Shown in pieces: positions 44,630-56,654 of a stretch of DNA of 64,000 nucleotides; position 1 is the stretch's first letter, and every line of letters begins with the position of its first letter. The stretch covers positions 22,010,001-22,074,000 of the forward strand of contig JBHGNT010000010.1 in NCBI GenBank assembly GCA_043228905.1, in the 5' to 3' direction. The DNA is from Azolla caroliniana. Its lineage: Eukaryota; Polypodiophyta. The notes below the pieces were generated by a model, which ran no database searches, was not told where the DNA came from, and was given only the letters and a program-made list of their open reading frames with translations. The position numbers and the translations under genes were made by a program.

Positions 44630-44830
44630 ATTCTCCCAGTCAGACGGGCGGAATAGTGGACCCACCCTATCTTGCATTGACCGCATTTATGTGGGTGAGG
44701 CTCTAGAAGCGAAACTAAACTAAGTTGAGCTTGATCTCTCAACAATTCTCCCGATTAGACGGGCAGAATAGTGGACTCACCCTATCTCGCATTGACCGCA
44801 TTTATGTGGGCAAGGCTCTAGAAGTGAAGG
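44598..44830 (+). repeat. Tandem duplication spanning the LTR/LINE junction
   Basis: About 115 bp made of the last LTR bases (aactaaactaagttgagctt) plus LINE endonuclease sequence (cattgaccgcatttatgtgg) occur twice in a row. The duplication therefore happened after the LTR inserted. Confidence 0.88.
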
Positions 44831-47233
44831 GAGGGTAGTGTCGCATAACTCCAGGCACAACCTTCTCTGACCATTACCTGGTAGTCGGTCATTTTCAATT
44901 GCACCAAAAATGGGGCCCATTCCAGCCTCGCATCCCACACACTATTTACACAGTTATAGAGGTGAAGGAACAACTCTCCAACCAATGGTCATTACCCGTT
45001 AATGACTCATCAGCATCTGACAAACTTCTAGCTAAATTACCAAGAGCTTCAACTCTCCTACATGAGATTGTCAAGACTAGAAGCAAGGATGCTCAAGAAA
45101 AGCAACATAGGACAAAACAGGGACTATTAGCCTTACAACGACTCCAACAAAGATACCGGTCATGTAGTTGGATCGCAGGATAAGTTGCCATGACCAAACA
45201 TGAACTCAGCATGGTGGAAAAGGAAATATATGACATGGAGTTTCATGGAAGCATGGCGCGATGGATTCAAGTAAGGGACAAAACCACGATGGAATTCTTC
45301 CGCTCCAAAGGCCCGAGACATGCTAGAACAATGATGCGTAGTCTCAACCGAGAGGATGGAACGACCACTGAGGATGGCGACGAAATGAGGAATATTGCCA
45401 CAAGTTACTATAAGCGCCTACTTACTGAAGATACTATGGCCACAAGGGAAGACATAAAAGAAGATATTATCCTCCAAAGTATACCCGAGAAAGTCATGAT
45501 AGAAATGAATATATGGCTCGTGCGTCCCCTATCAATCATCGAAATATGGGAGGCCCTCTCTAATTTGGATGCAGATAGTTGCCCCGGAATCAACGGCCTC
45601 ACCCCTCACTTTTTCACATGCCTTTGGGACACTATTAAAGAAGACCTCCTCCAGGCATATGAGGAGATCATCACCTCTGGAAACATGCCGGAGGAATTTG
45701 GACAGGGGATGATACATCTCATTCCTAAAAGTGGTGGGAGTGCCAACAACATTAGCAAGTTGCAGCCCATAACTCTTCTCAATACTGTCTATAAGTTGCT
45801 CGCAAAAATTGTGGCATGTTGTTTAACACCAATTCTCCCTCAACTCATTCATCCATCCCAAACAGGTTTCGTTAGAAATCGGAACATCCTATACAACCTC
45901 TTCTCATTCTGGGAAGCAATAGCCCTTGCAAAGCGTACCAACAACAAGGTCACGTGGTGCTATTAGATTTTGAGAAAGCATATGACAAGGTATGCTAGAA
46001 CTTTCTCAAAAGTGTGATGGGGAAACTCAGCTTTCAAGAGACATGGATCAAAGGCATTGCCGGACTTTAAAGGAATGACAATAGTTGTGTCTCATTGGCA
46101 AGTGAAAGGGACCCCTTTTTCCGATCATCCCGATCTATACGACAGGGATGCCCACTAGCTCCATCCTTATTGCTATTATACGCCGAAGCACTCTCTTGCT
46201 TTCTCAACTTGCGACATCTCAACCTACGTGGTCTTCCCGTGCCTCATTCTCACCAAAGCATTCTGGATATAGAATTTGCAGATGACACAACGGTCTACCT
46301 GCAAGGGGACTTGGAAAACCTACAAAAGCTCGAAAGTGGGTTAGTTGTATTTTGCAAGAGATCCAATGCCATGATCAATTTGCACAAATCCTATGCAATA
46401 TGACTTTCTCATGAAATACATCCTACGTGTCACCCACATCCCGCTTTCAAATGGATCAATCAAGGAGCGAGCACCAAATATTTGGGTTTCCAAATTGGTT
46501 TCAACATACCACCGAAGACTATGATTGCACCCGTTATCCATTCCATTCGACAAAAGTTGATACATTGGAGTTCAAAAAAATTGTCGCTAACGGGTCGCAT
46601 CATAGTGGCAAACCAGGTACTACTCGCAACAACATGGTAATATGTCGCATTTGTCAGGTTTCAACATACCACTGGAGACTATGATTGCACCCATTATCCA
46701 TTCCATTCGACAAAAGTTGATACATTGGAGTCCGAAAAAAATTTCGTTAGCGGGTCGCATCATAGTGGCAAACCAGGTACCACTCGCAACAACATGGTAC
46801 AGTCTATCATGTTGGACAATCTCCAAGGAAAGTATACATTAGATTCAATGACTGGTACGCAACTACATTTGGTCTGGTAAGGAAGATCATGTAACTCGTG
46901 CCAAGGTGGTGTGGCCTATACTCACAGCACCTAAGTCAAGAGGGGGTTTGGGTCTTATTGATCCCCTCTCACAATCAAAAGCCTTACTTGCCAAATTTGT
47001 GGTGCGAGGACTCCAACCAGGAAATGACTGTTGGAAAATGCTAGTGTGGTTACGTTTCGCTTACTTTATGCCACGAAAAGGGGTCAATTGGACCCCCCAA
47101 ACGGGATGGATTCTAAACATGGATCTCAAACCTAGTTTCTCCCTCCGATTCAGTGCATCCATGTGGAAGGCATGGTGTGACATTAGACGAGGGCTCAAGT
47201 GTGATCAACCGAGTTCCAAACCTTCTTGGCTCC
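44630..47233 (+). pseudogene. LINE 2 (L1 type) ORF2: endonuclease end and RT (broken)
   Basis: It opens with the end of an apurinic-like endonuclease (SRIDRIYVGKALEV near 44790; FSDHYLVVGHF near 44868). It then runs in several frames through KGPRHARTMMRSL, SCPGINGLTPHFF, IHLIPKSGGS, QPITLLNTVYKLLAKI, QTGFVRNRNI, a frameshift near 45963, RQGCPLAPSLLL and the catalytic FADD (near 46275). These are hallmarks of plant L1 RT. A 160-bp duplication lies at 46497-46800. The part beyond 47233 continues at 50281. Confidence 0.88.
46497..46800 (+). repeat. 160-bp tandem duplication in LINE 2
   Basis: The block from ggtttcaacataccac to cgcaacaacatggta occurs at 46497 and 46657, with scattered differences. 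Confidence 0.9.
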
Positions 47234-47521
47234 ACCTTTTGAGAATCTATGATTACTCAAAGGTCAAGAGTCACACCACTACTCTCTACACATTAACTAT
47301 GTGTCATAGAATCATATTCTATTACACATAACTAATGAGTTATATATTCCCCATGACTATGAGTCTTCACATTCCCCAAGAGAGAGAGTGGTTGTTTTAA
47401 GTTAATGAAGAAAGAGGGTGACTCTATATAAAGCACCCTCCTCATACTTTATACTAAGTCGGTTGTGACTCCTTGTAATGCTACATTTTCATTTATCATA
47501 TTCTCCTTGTTAATATACAGA
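47234..47521 (+). repeat. LTR fragment of the D family
   Basis: It matches the reverse complement of about 31261-31000 (ttttgagaatc to gctacattttc). It has lost its first 45 bp or so and its end. Confidence 0.8.
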
Positions 47522-48342
47522 TCCTATTAATTGTTCTAATTACTAATCAATGCATCTGAGTTGACGAGTAAATAGTCAATTTATGTGAAATTCTTAATTA
47601 AACCTCACAAATAAATTATCGTAATCGATTTTCAGGAAGTACTAAACATTTAGCACATAAGCCACATCCAGCGTTGTGAGTACAAAGGACATGAATGGCC
47701 ATTTTTTCAATTGCAGTAGGAGGGAGTCCAACCTTGCGCTTTCTGATTGTGAATAAACCAATTCCAATCTTGTGAGTATAAATGACATTTTTTATCATTA
47801 TTTCAATCACACACTAGCAAGGGGGTGAACCTTCAGCCTTCTGCTCAGGAAATAGACGCTCTATCCACTGAGCTACAAGTGCGAAATCCTTGCTCCAAAA
47901 GAAAGGGTCGACGATCCTATTAATGTTTCTAATTACTAATCAATGCACCTGACTTGACGAATAAATAATCAATTTATGTGAACTACTTAATTAAAGCTCA
48001 CAAATGAATCATCGTAACGGATTTTTGAGGAAGTACTGAACATCTATATGAGTCTGTAAATGCGAAATACCTCATTCATTTTGGTTACTTGGGACCCATC
48101 ACACTATGACTTTTTGCTTCCATGGTAAACCTTTAATGTATAATACAATGATAGAGTTTTGCATTTGTTGGGTCCTAGAGCCAGTTTTAGTTTGTGAAAA
48201 TTTTATTTCACTATACGAGACGATAAATGTGAAGTATCTTGGTATTGTTACTTACATGAGATTGGTTAAACCTCGATCTTCGACACATAAACCAATTCCA
48301 GTCTTGTGAACCCAAATGACATATCTGACCATTATTTCAATC

Positions 48343-48414
48343 GCACTAAGAAGGGGTCAAACGTTCGGCTTTCTGCTTAGGAAACAGACGCTCTATCCAT
48401 TGAGCTACAAGTGC
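48343..48414 (-). other. tRNA-Arg(CCU)-like module
   Basis: Minus strand: D arm GTAGCTCAATGGATAGAGC and anticodon arm TCTGT-TTCCTAA-GCAGA with anticodon CCT. Acceptor arms pair largely, but the T arm (loop TTTGACC) is imperfect. Probably a pseudogene module. Confidence 0.6.
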
Positions 48415-50197
48415 GAAATCCTATTAATTTTGGTTTACTTAGGACCCATCACACTATGACTTTTTGCTTCCATGGTAAACCCTTAATACATAATACAACA
48501 TTAGTGTTTTGCGTTTGTTGGGTCCTAGGACCACCTATAGTTTGTGAAAATTTGATCAATATTTGAGGAAGTACTAAACATCTAGCACATAAGCCACATC
48601 CTGCATTGTGAGTACAAAGGACATGAATGGTCATTTGTTCAATTGCACTTGGAAGGAGTACAACCTTCAACTTTCAGCTTAGGAAACACACACTCTATCC
48701 ACTGAGCTACAAGTGCGAAATCCTTGCTACAAATGAAAGGGTCGATGATCCTATTAATTCTTCTAATTACTAATCAATGCATATGAGTTGACGAATAAAT
48801 AATCAATTTATGTGAACTGCATAATTAAAGCTCACAAATGAATCATCGTAAACGATTTTTGAGGTAGTACTAAAGATCTATACGAGTCTCTAAATGCAAA
48901 AGAGCTCATTCATTTTGGTTACTTACGACCCATCACACTATGACTTTTTGGTTCCATGGTAAACCCTTAATGCATAATACAACACTAGAGTTTTGCATTT
49001 GCTGGGTCCTAGAGCCAATTGTAGTTTGTGAAAATTTGATTTCACATTCCAATCTTGTGAATATAAATGACATTTTTTATCATTATTTCAATCGCGCACT
49101 AGCAAGGGGTTGAACCTTCAGCCTTCCACTTAGGAAACAGACGCTCTGTCCACTGAGCTACAAGTGTGAAATCCTTGCTCCAAAAGAAAGGGTCGACGAT
49201 CCTATTAATTTTCTAATTACTAATCAATGCATCTGAGTGAACGAATAAATAATCAATTTATGTGAAATGCTTAATTAAAGATGACAAATGAATCATCGCA
49301 ATCAATATTTGAGGAAGTACCAAACATCTAGCACATAAGCCACATCCAGTGTTGTGAGTACAAACGACATGAACGATCATTTTTTCAATCGAACTAGGAA
49401 GTAGTCCAACCTTTGGCTTTCTATCAACTAAGGTACAAGTGTGAAATCCTTGCTCCAAAAGAAAGGGTCGACGATCCTATTAATTGTTCTAATTACAAAT
49501 CAATGCATCTTAGTTGATGAATAAATAATCAATTTATGTGAAAGGCTTAATTAAAGTTCACAAATGAATCATTGTAATGGATTTTGAGGAACTACTAAAC
49601 ATCTAGCACATAAGACGCATCCTGCGTTGTGAGTACAAAGGACATGAATGGTCATTTCTTCAATCGCACTAGGAAGGAGTCCAACCTTCGGCCTTCTGCT
49701 TAGGAAACACAAGTTGTATCCACTGAGCTACAAGTGCGAAATCCTTGCTCCAAAAGAAAGGGTCGATGATCCTATTAATTCTTCTAATTACTAATCAATG
49801 CATTTGACTTGACAAATAAATAATCAATTTATGTGAACTGCATAATTAAAGCTCACAAATGAATCATCGTAACCGATTTTTGAGGAAGTACTAAACATCT
49901 ATATGAGTCTCTAAATGCAAAAGACCTCATTCATTTTGGTTACTTGGGACCCATCACACTATGACTTTTTGGTTCCATGGTAAACCCTTAATGCATAATA
50001 CAACACTAGAGTTTTGCATTTGCTAGGTCCTAGAGCCACTTGTAGTTGGTGAAAATTTGATTTCACTCTACGAGACCATAAATGTGGAGTATCTTAATAT
50101 TGTTACGCACATGAGATTCGTTAAACCTCGATAGTGGACATATAAACCAATTCTAGTCTAGTGAACCCAAATGACATTTCTGACCATTATTTCAATC

Positions 50198-50269
50198 GCA
50201 CTAGGAAGGGGTCGAAGCTTCGTCCTTCTGCTTAGGAAACAGACGCTCTATCCACTGAGCTACAAGTGT
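50198..50269 (-). other. tRNA-Arg(CCU)-like module, best preserved
   Basis: Minus strand: D arm GTAGCTCAGTGGATAGAGC, anticodon loop TTCCTAA (CCT) on a TCTGT/GCAGA stem, T arm with TTCGACC loop. The 7-bp acceptor ends are nearly complementary. It sits in the repeat array, so I do not call it a functional gene. Confidence 0.6.
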
Positions 50270-50280
50270 GAAATCCTTGA

Positions 50281-51012
50281 TACAAGGTTTGGCACATATC
50301 ATGTTCCTCACACAATTATCACCATGTTTTGGCAGAAAATCCGGAAACAACAACACGCGCGGCGAATCACCACTTTCCAATGGTTATTAATATATAGGTC
50401 ACTACCGGTTGGTGCATGGTAGCGTGGGAACCTTTGTTCTCCTAATTGTGTAGTGTGCCCAAATGCAATAGAATCAATCTGACACGCTCTGTGGAACTGC
50501 CCGAGTCCCATCGAATATGGCAGGGGGTTGGCCGCTTATTGCAATTATGGCAGGTGCAAGGCTTCATCAAGTGGGGAAATATATGTTGGCTATAATGACA
50601 GACCCCAGTTGGTAGATACGAGCATCAGGAGGAGGGGATGACTTTGGTGATAAAAGCACAAGAGGTTTTTTGCTCCACCATCGGCAATGTCCACTCAACT
50701 CCTCTTAATGACAAATCTCAAGTTGTGGTAGCATTGGTTAGCCCAATAACTCTTTGGATTCTATGGAAACAACGGTGTAGATGGGTCTTCTCCAACCAAA
50801 CCGCGCATCCAACAATGTTACTGCAAGAGATATGGAGTGAAATTGTAGCCACTCTAAAGAGCCAATATGATGGCCTCAAGGGCGGCTCCGATGGAGTTGA
50901 AAGACATCGAATAGCCTTCCTCCAACAATGGTCGTCCTCTCCCTTTCTTGAGTCAGTGGGCATCCACATAAGATGGAATTATCGCATCCCTACAAGGATT
51001 TATACATAATAA
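50281..51012 (+). pseudogene. LINE 2 ORF2 C-terminus (zf-RVT-like)
   Basis: It resumes with TMFWQKIRKQQHARRITTFQ, then LCSPNCVVCPNAIESI, a stop, and HALWNC, the Cys/His cluster of plant LINE C-termini. The last open part (50638-51009) shows LWILWKQRCRWVF. Stops at TAG (about 50420) and TGA (about 50480) break it. Confidence 0.8.
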
Positions 51013-51051
51013 TCTCATTTGTAAAATTTTGTAACTAATGGACGGAGTTTT

Positions 51052-51165
51052 CTTTTTAGAAAATAAAAATAAAAATAAATTTGTTGTTTTTTTTTTTGGA
51101 AAATAAAAATAAAAATAAATTTGTTGTTTTTTTTTTTGGAAAATAAAAATAATAATAAATTTGTT
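51052..51165. repeat. 42-bp tandem repeat, three units
   Basis: Units read as gaaaataaaaataaaaataa followed by atttgttgtttttttttttg. They may derive from the A-rich tail of LINE 2. Confidence 0.88.
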
Positions 51166-51279
51166 GATAAATGAGATAAAAGAAAAGGAAGGGGATGTCC
51201 TTTAAAAAGGGGCCAAAACGCTCCTCCTCTTGTGTCGGAAAGAAAGAAGGAAAACATACACCTTTCTTTAGAGACACAG

Positions 51280-51282
<3 letters not shown>

Positions 51283-51328
<46 letters not shown>
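51283..51328 (+). repeat. (GA)n tract in the wax synthase 5' leader
   Basis: About 22 GA dinucleotides end two bases before the chosen ATG. Such GAGA tracts are common in plant leaders. Confidence 0.9.
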
Positions 51329-51329
<1 letters not shown>

Positions 51330-51331
<2 letters not shown>

Positions 51332-51706
51332 GGAGGGAGGGGTGAAGGAGAGCAGTGCCTTAGTTTTGCTGTGCCTTACATTGGCTTTTCTTCTCCTGCA
51401 GAAGCTACCGCGGGGTATCCCTCGCTTTCTGTTTGTATTCCTGCCTTCCTTACCATTCCTTGCATGGCTCCCTTTCACCATCCCCTTTTACTCCCTGCGA
51501 TCCATCTCCGCCCTCTGCTTCCTCTGGGTCTGCCCGACCAAGCTCCTCCTCCTCTGCTGGGACATCTCCATTGACCACACTCCCCTTACACCTCCTACTC
51601 CTTACACCTCCTTTTCCTACTTCATCTTCTACATCATTGCACCACTCCGAATCAAAGGACCCGCGGCACTCATGAAAAGATCAAATACTACTAATGGACA
51701 CCCTAT

Positions 51707-51759
<53 letters not shown>

Positions 51760-52616
51760 GGAGCTCATACAAGCCACCCTCAATTCCCTTATTCCTTCTC
51801 AGTTTGTTCAGCCTCTTCTGCGTGATTCATTGTTGCGTGCATTTTCGAAACAAGATGTCAATATGGCTCCTTTACGCACTCTTGGTTGTGGATCTCTACT
51901 TGGGTTTGCACGTGGCTATAGGCTGGCTCAGGTTGATTGGTCACTACATGGTGGGAGTGGATACTTATCCCGCCCATAACGCACCCTTCATGGCTTCTTC
52001 TTTGTCTGACTTCTGGGGCAAAAGATGGAACCATGTGGCCACCACAATTCTTCGAGCCTCTGTCTATGATCCCATATTGTTCTTCCTATGTAGCCTATTG
52101 CCTAAGAAAAAGGATATGAATGGAGTTGGCGCATTTCGCAAAGTTAAGAATGAAAGTGTACATATGCAAAAGCAAGGTGTGAAAAGAGCCTCCTCTGATG
52201 ATAAAACCTCCAGTAATGCCATTGATTTAGTAGCTAATCACGGGGAAATTAGAAACCGACCCCCTTTGGCTGCCAAAACCATTGCACTGATCGCTACTTT
52301 TGTTTTCTCGGGCTTGATCCACGAGGCCATATTTTGTTGTATCACACGATCCCATGCCACATGGGAAGCTACCGCTTTCTTCATCCTCCATGGATTTGCT
52401 ATCATTCTTGAATTCACCCTCCGGTCATACCTTCCAACATCTTTCAAAATTCCCCGATTTCTCTCTATTAGTTTTACATTAGGGTTCTTATACATTACAG
52501 TTTGTTGGCTCTTGTTGCCTCCCATACATCGAAGTGGAGCCGAGCTAATAATCAATTCGGAGCTCTATAAAGCCCAAGCTTTTCTTTTCAAGAGAATCCT
52601 GGGAGGGGCTCCCTAA
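51330..52616 (+). CDS. Wax-ester synthase / long-chain-alcohol O-fatty-acyltransferase, 428 aa
   Basis: A membrane-bound MBOAT-type enzyme that joins fatty alcohols to acyl-CoA to make wax esters in the ER (known for the jojoba-type family). The ATG at 51330 follows the GA tract; an upstream in-frame ATG at 51195 would add a meaningless RERERE leader. Many hydrophobic helices (about 8-75, 95-105, 151-205, 318-400). Signature SSLSDFWGKRWN (224-234) and FSGLIHE with the conserved histidine (H331), then ITR..ATWEATAFFILHG. It is longer than the usual 340-360 aa through a poly-Thr run (127-143) and a Lys/Ser-rich loop (259-310). One open exon. Transposons lie upstream. Substrate cannot be told. 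Confidence 0.88.
51708..51758 (+). repeat. (ACT)17 microsatellite in coding sequence
   Basis: It encodes seventeen threonines at residues 127-143 of the wax synthase, between predicted membrane segments. Probably length-variable between individuals. Confidence 0.95.
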
Positions 52617-52714
52617 GTGAGCTTTTGTGATCCATTTTGTGCTTTCGATGTAAACTTGTTCATTTTTCTGTCATTTGGATGTAGTAAAAGGTAACATTGT
52701 TTTTTTCAATCTAT

Positions 52715-52720
52715 AATAAA
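52715..52720 (+). terminator. Possible poly(A) signal of the wax synthase gene
   Basis: AATAAA lies 99 bp after the stop codon in a T-rich 3' region. Confidence 0.4.
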
Positions 52721-53094
52721 AATGCATTCCATTTAATCGGACTACTTTTGATTTGCTACATACTATGCCTACCAATATATTGCTAGTAGGCATTATTATT
52801 TTCTTAATAATTTTGGATTTGGCAAACAAAATTAATCGATTTGGAAGCTGCAGTGTTAATAATAGAATCAAATTTGGATATTTAATGTCTAGGCATAGAT
52901 GTTTACCCATCTTCTTTAACGAATACTTTGGCCTTCCGGGTATTTTATAAGTTCCGATTAATTATTCGTCGACATGGCTACGCAACCAGAAAGAATGGGA
53001 ATAACCTATTTTTGTACCCATAATATTTTGTTTGTTGGTATTTGTTGAACAACATTATCAACTAATGTATCCATTTGGGCTAATTTACCAGGTG
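52721..53094. other. Intergenic DNA, nothing recognised
   Basis: AT-rich sequence 3' of the wax synthase gene. I see no gene or repeat. Confidence 0.5.
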
Positions 53095-53180
53095 CCAATT
53101 TAGAATGTAAGGATTTGAACCCATGACCTTAATGATCTCCACCTCACAACAATATCAACTAAGCTACATGCGTTTGTGGG
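53095..53180 (-). repeat. SINE-like tRNA-derived head
   Basis: Minus strand: TAGCTTAGTTGATATTG (A box) and GGGTTCAAATCC (B box) with pol III spacing, as in plant SINEs. Confidence 0.6.
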
Positions 53181-53228
53181 ACATGCTGAATTGTCAATGG
53201 GCAAAATGAACAGCTTATCGACGAATGA

Positions 53229-53388
53229 ATTTTGACTCGCTCCAAGAATTTCGTGCAAGGCTAACTCTATGCTTACCATTAAATACAAAAGCATTGCATA
53301 TATCTCAATTATGCCATTATCTCTAATATCTCAAAAATAGGAAAACTTATCTCTCTCCATCTTTAACCTGAAATTTAGTGGGCCTAGG
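53229..53388. repeat. Dispersed repeat, copy 1
   Basis: The block tttgactcgctccaagaatt through tttagtgggcc recurs at 55484-55676, where about 35 extra bases are present. Identity is high; nature unknown. Confidence 0.85.
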
Positions 53389-53562
53389 GCAGGAATTTGA
53401 CGGGTGTGATGCCCATCTAAGGCCATTTTGCTTGTCAAAAACATACACCCAATAAAAATGTTCGTCAAGTGACATATAAACTTACAATTTTCATTTTTCA
53501 TGCGAAAGGCGCCCAAAAATTATACATGTCAAATGACATGCTAAAAATTTAATTTCCATGTC

Positions 53563-53609
<47 letters not shown>

Positions 53610-53637
53610 TGTATGTGTATATATATATATATATATT
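53563..53637. repeat. (TA)n(TATG)n(TA)n microsatellite
   Basis: A compound microsatellite of TA and GTAT units. Confidence 0.95.
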
Positions 53638-55483
53638 ATAGTGTTGGGCAAAGGTTGAATTGGGAGTTGGGACTTTTGCCGACCGGCGGCAACCATTATG
53701 GATAGCCGGAATCGATTCCGGCTAGGATTTCCGACCAACTAGAATCTAGCCAGATGAGCCGGCTATTTCTATAATATATGAAAATATTTATATTGTATAT
53801 GTCTTCCAATGTTTCATTCCCAAATTCCCCCTCTTTCTATTTCCCCCATGTTTCTCTTTTCTTGCTTCCTTCTTCACGCTTCATGTTCCTTCTTCATGCG
53901 TTGCTCGTTGCTTTCCTTCATCGCTACTCCCTAATCCTTGGTTGTTACCCATTGCTCCCGACTCGCTCACTACTCGTTGCTCCCTATCGCTTCTCGGTGA
54001 TTGCACGACATTTGTTGTTTGCCACTTGGTTGTATGTATTTTGTCTCTTTTTTTCTCTTTCTCTCTATTTTCTTTCTCTTTCTCTTTTATTGACTCTTTT
54101 TTCTTTGAAGATTGCTCATGAGAAGCGTGTATGACAAATTGGAATGCATTTTTTTTTATTCCCACAAAAATCTACAATAGGATAAGGACTAAGCAATTAG
54201 AGTGATTAGTTACATATGTTTGTCCAATATGGACTTATTGAAAGCCATTGAAAGCATGGAGGAGGTGAGATAAGTATGATTGTTGATTGGTTGAACCCAT
54301 AGATATCAAGGAGTATGGTTGTGATGAGGTTATTATGTTTGATTGTTGATTGGATGAACTATTAATATGCACAAGTGATGCTAGAGGAATTTTAGGATAC
54401 TCTAGGAAGATTTTGAAAATTTTAAAATTTTCATGAACTTTCTAAATTGGAAGTTAATTTAGTCTATTGAATCAGACTTAATATTGAGGATATTCTGATT
54501 CTTAAAATTAGTGATCAGATTTTTTGTATTTACTGTATTGTATGCTATAAGTCATCGAGTACAATAAGCACATCTTATTGTCACACATCACACATCATAC
54601 AAGTACATATTGTATTGTATGAGTTAACAAAACTTTAATAAAGAACAAATATCTTGTAGATGGTACGCTCATTTGGCCATCTGAGCTTAGCGAAAAGGCT
54701 TATACCACTAATGCACGAGTAGTTGGGAACAGTATGTACATGAGCATGCATGTAGGGAAATTTATATGCAATATCCAAAATACTTAGGTTATGCATGTAA
54801 ATTGAAGATGGCATTGTATATATTACCAACAACGAACATCAAGTGCGTAATTACGCATGTATTTGAAATATCGAAGTTTGTGTATATGTTAGTTAGTACA
54901 ATGGAATCATTCTCATTGTGAATTGTGCGAATGTTTATATCCTTGAATGCTCCAGAGACATCAAACATTTGTTGGAGAGATATATTTAACTTTTGGTTTG
55001 AAGAGAAAGAGAGAAGGATAGTATTATTGAAGTAGACACATATTTCACAATGTTTAATATGAGGAGTCACGGTATGATAAACATTTTTTGTATTTTTTGG
55101 GCTTTAAGAAATATATGATGATTAAGTATTCAATTTATATGAACTTTTTGTATGATTTCATTATCTTTGTCAAGTAGTTATGTTTATTTGTGCATCTTTG
55201 TGTATTTTCTATAGTAATAAAATGTATAATAATGAAGCATCATATAGAGATTTTCATTATTAAAACTTGTACGTCAAATGACATATTACTTTTTGCACTC
55301 TCATGTCATATGACATACATCTTTAAAAAATGTCGTCAAGCCCTAAGTGGGCCATCAAACATGATATAAAACAATCATTACTATCTTCCACTTCAATAGT
55401 TCAAAAGAAACAATTGCTTTTTTGGGAAAAAAAAGAAAAAGAAAGAAACAATTGCATGTTGTTGATCTTGTCCCTTTACAACT
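53638..55483. other. Intergenic DNA, no gene seen
   Basis: AT-rich with T/C-rich stretches (53800-54110). Short open frames there lack codon structure or known motifs, so I list none. Confidence 0.55.
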
Positions 55484-55770
55484 GAATTTTGACTCGCTCC
55501 AAGAATTTCGTGCAAGGCTAACTCTATGCTTACCATTAAATACAAAAGCATTGCATATATCTCATTACGCCATTATCTCTAATATCTCATAAATAGGAAA
55601 ACTTATCTCTCTCCATCTTTAATTTTGGGTCAAAAATAATCAAATATGAGAAACGTAACCCGAAATTTAGTGGGCCATTATCAAACATGATATAAAACAA
55701 TGATTGCTATCTTCCACTTGAATAGTTCAAAAGAAACAATTGCATGTTGTTGATCTTGTCCCTTAACAAC
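55484..55770. repeat. Dispersed repeat, copy 2, with a second short direct repeat
   Basis: 55484-55676 matches 53229-53388. In addition, the stretch catgatataaaacaat through caattgcatgttgttgatct at about 55361-55470 returns at about 55683-55758. Confidence 0.82.
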
Positions 55771-55974
55771 TAAACTCAAAGGCAAACCCCCTTTGGATAC
55801 TCGGCATGAATAAATGGAGTGTATACTTTAAGTCTAGACTTTAAGTTGGTTGGAAAAGTTATTACATGTTGGAAAATAAATGAAACCAAAGTGATACTCA
55901 TGGATGTATATACTTTGCATGTAGACTTCAAGTTGGTTAGAGAAGTTATATAATCCCATGGTAACACAAGTTTT

Positions 55975-56235
55975 GCTTTATGGAGTGGAAGTGTGGAAAG
56001 GGACTCTCTCTCGAGAAGATTCACACAAAGGTTTTTTAAGGAGACAATTGGGAGTAAAATCCACCACCTCCTATCAACTAATGATTCTTGATTCTTTTGT
56101 AGTTTACATGATTCCAAGCAACATATGGTAATATGTGATTTGGCATACTCCTGACATTTTTAATGTATCCATATACCCTTTGTAGCACCAATATCTCTAT
56201 AGGTTGGAGTTGCATTATGGAATCAAAAGCAGCCA
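55975..56235. pseudogene. LINE fragment with internal inversion
   Basis: Plus strand 55975-56090 reads YGVEVWKGTLS then FLRRQLGVKSTTSYQLM. The following 56090-56235 reads on the minus strand QPIEILVLQRVYGYIK then MPNHILPYVAW. I recall these as adjacent blocks near the C-terminus of one LINE type, akin to LINE 1, so the second half is flipped. Confidence 0.6.
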
Positions 56236-56654
56236 AATATAAAGGCATATAAGGTATGCACGGACGGACCAATAGAGGATGAATATTACTTATTTTTTAC
56301 AAGCTCTGCATATAGTGCAACTCGTGAAAGCTATGTGATATATATATATATATGTGGAGGAGGTGACTACTTGAGTATCATACTGTCATGTCACCAATTC
56401 ATATTTTCTTGTAGGTCTACTGCTAAGGATGGTCTAGAATTCAAAGATTGGACATGGTGCCTAGTATCCTTTTTAATTCATCTTTATGTAAAACATTGTC
56501 ATCATGTTACTTAGAAGTAGCAATGGGCTCGGTTTTGGCTCATACCGAACCAAACCAAAAAACTGTGACTATAAGCGTTAAGTGGCATCTGAATTTAAAC
56601 ATCTATATAGGCGCACATAAGAAGCTAAGAATACGTATAAGCATATCTCTGATC

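Larger units (their letters stand above)
47522..50280 (-). repeat. Tandem array built on tRNA-Arg(CCU)-like modules
   Basis: A heterogeneous array with periods from about 275 to 830 bp. A shared anchor, gatcctattaattnttctaa, recurs at 47522, 47917, 48748, 49198, 49473 and 49768. On the minus strand seven tRNA-like modules occur: 47811-47882, 48343-48414, 48645-48716, 49096-49167, 49391-49442 (deleted), 49666-49737 and 50198-50269. They are 72 nt apart from the deleted one. This looks like a tRNA-derived SINE or tRNA pseudogene amplified as a satellite. It interrupts LINE 2. Confidence 0.85.

Noticed and set aside
47811-50269. Functional tRNA-Arg genes
   Set aside because: The modules lie in a satellite array with mutated T or anticodon arms in most copies, so I keep them as tRNA-like repeats.
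53778-54134. 118-codon hydrophobic frame
   Set aside because: T/C-rich low-complexity DNA, no motif, and no signs of a gene around it.
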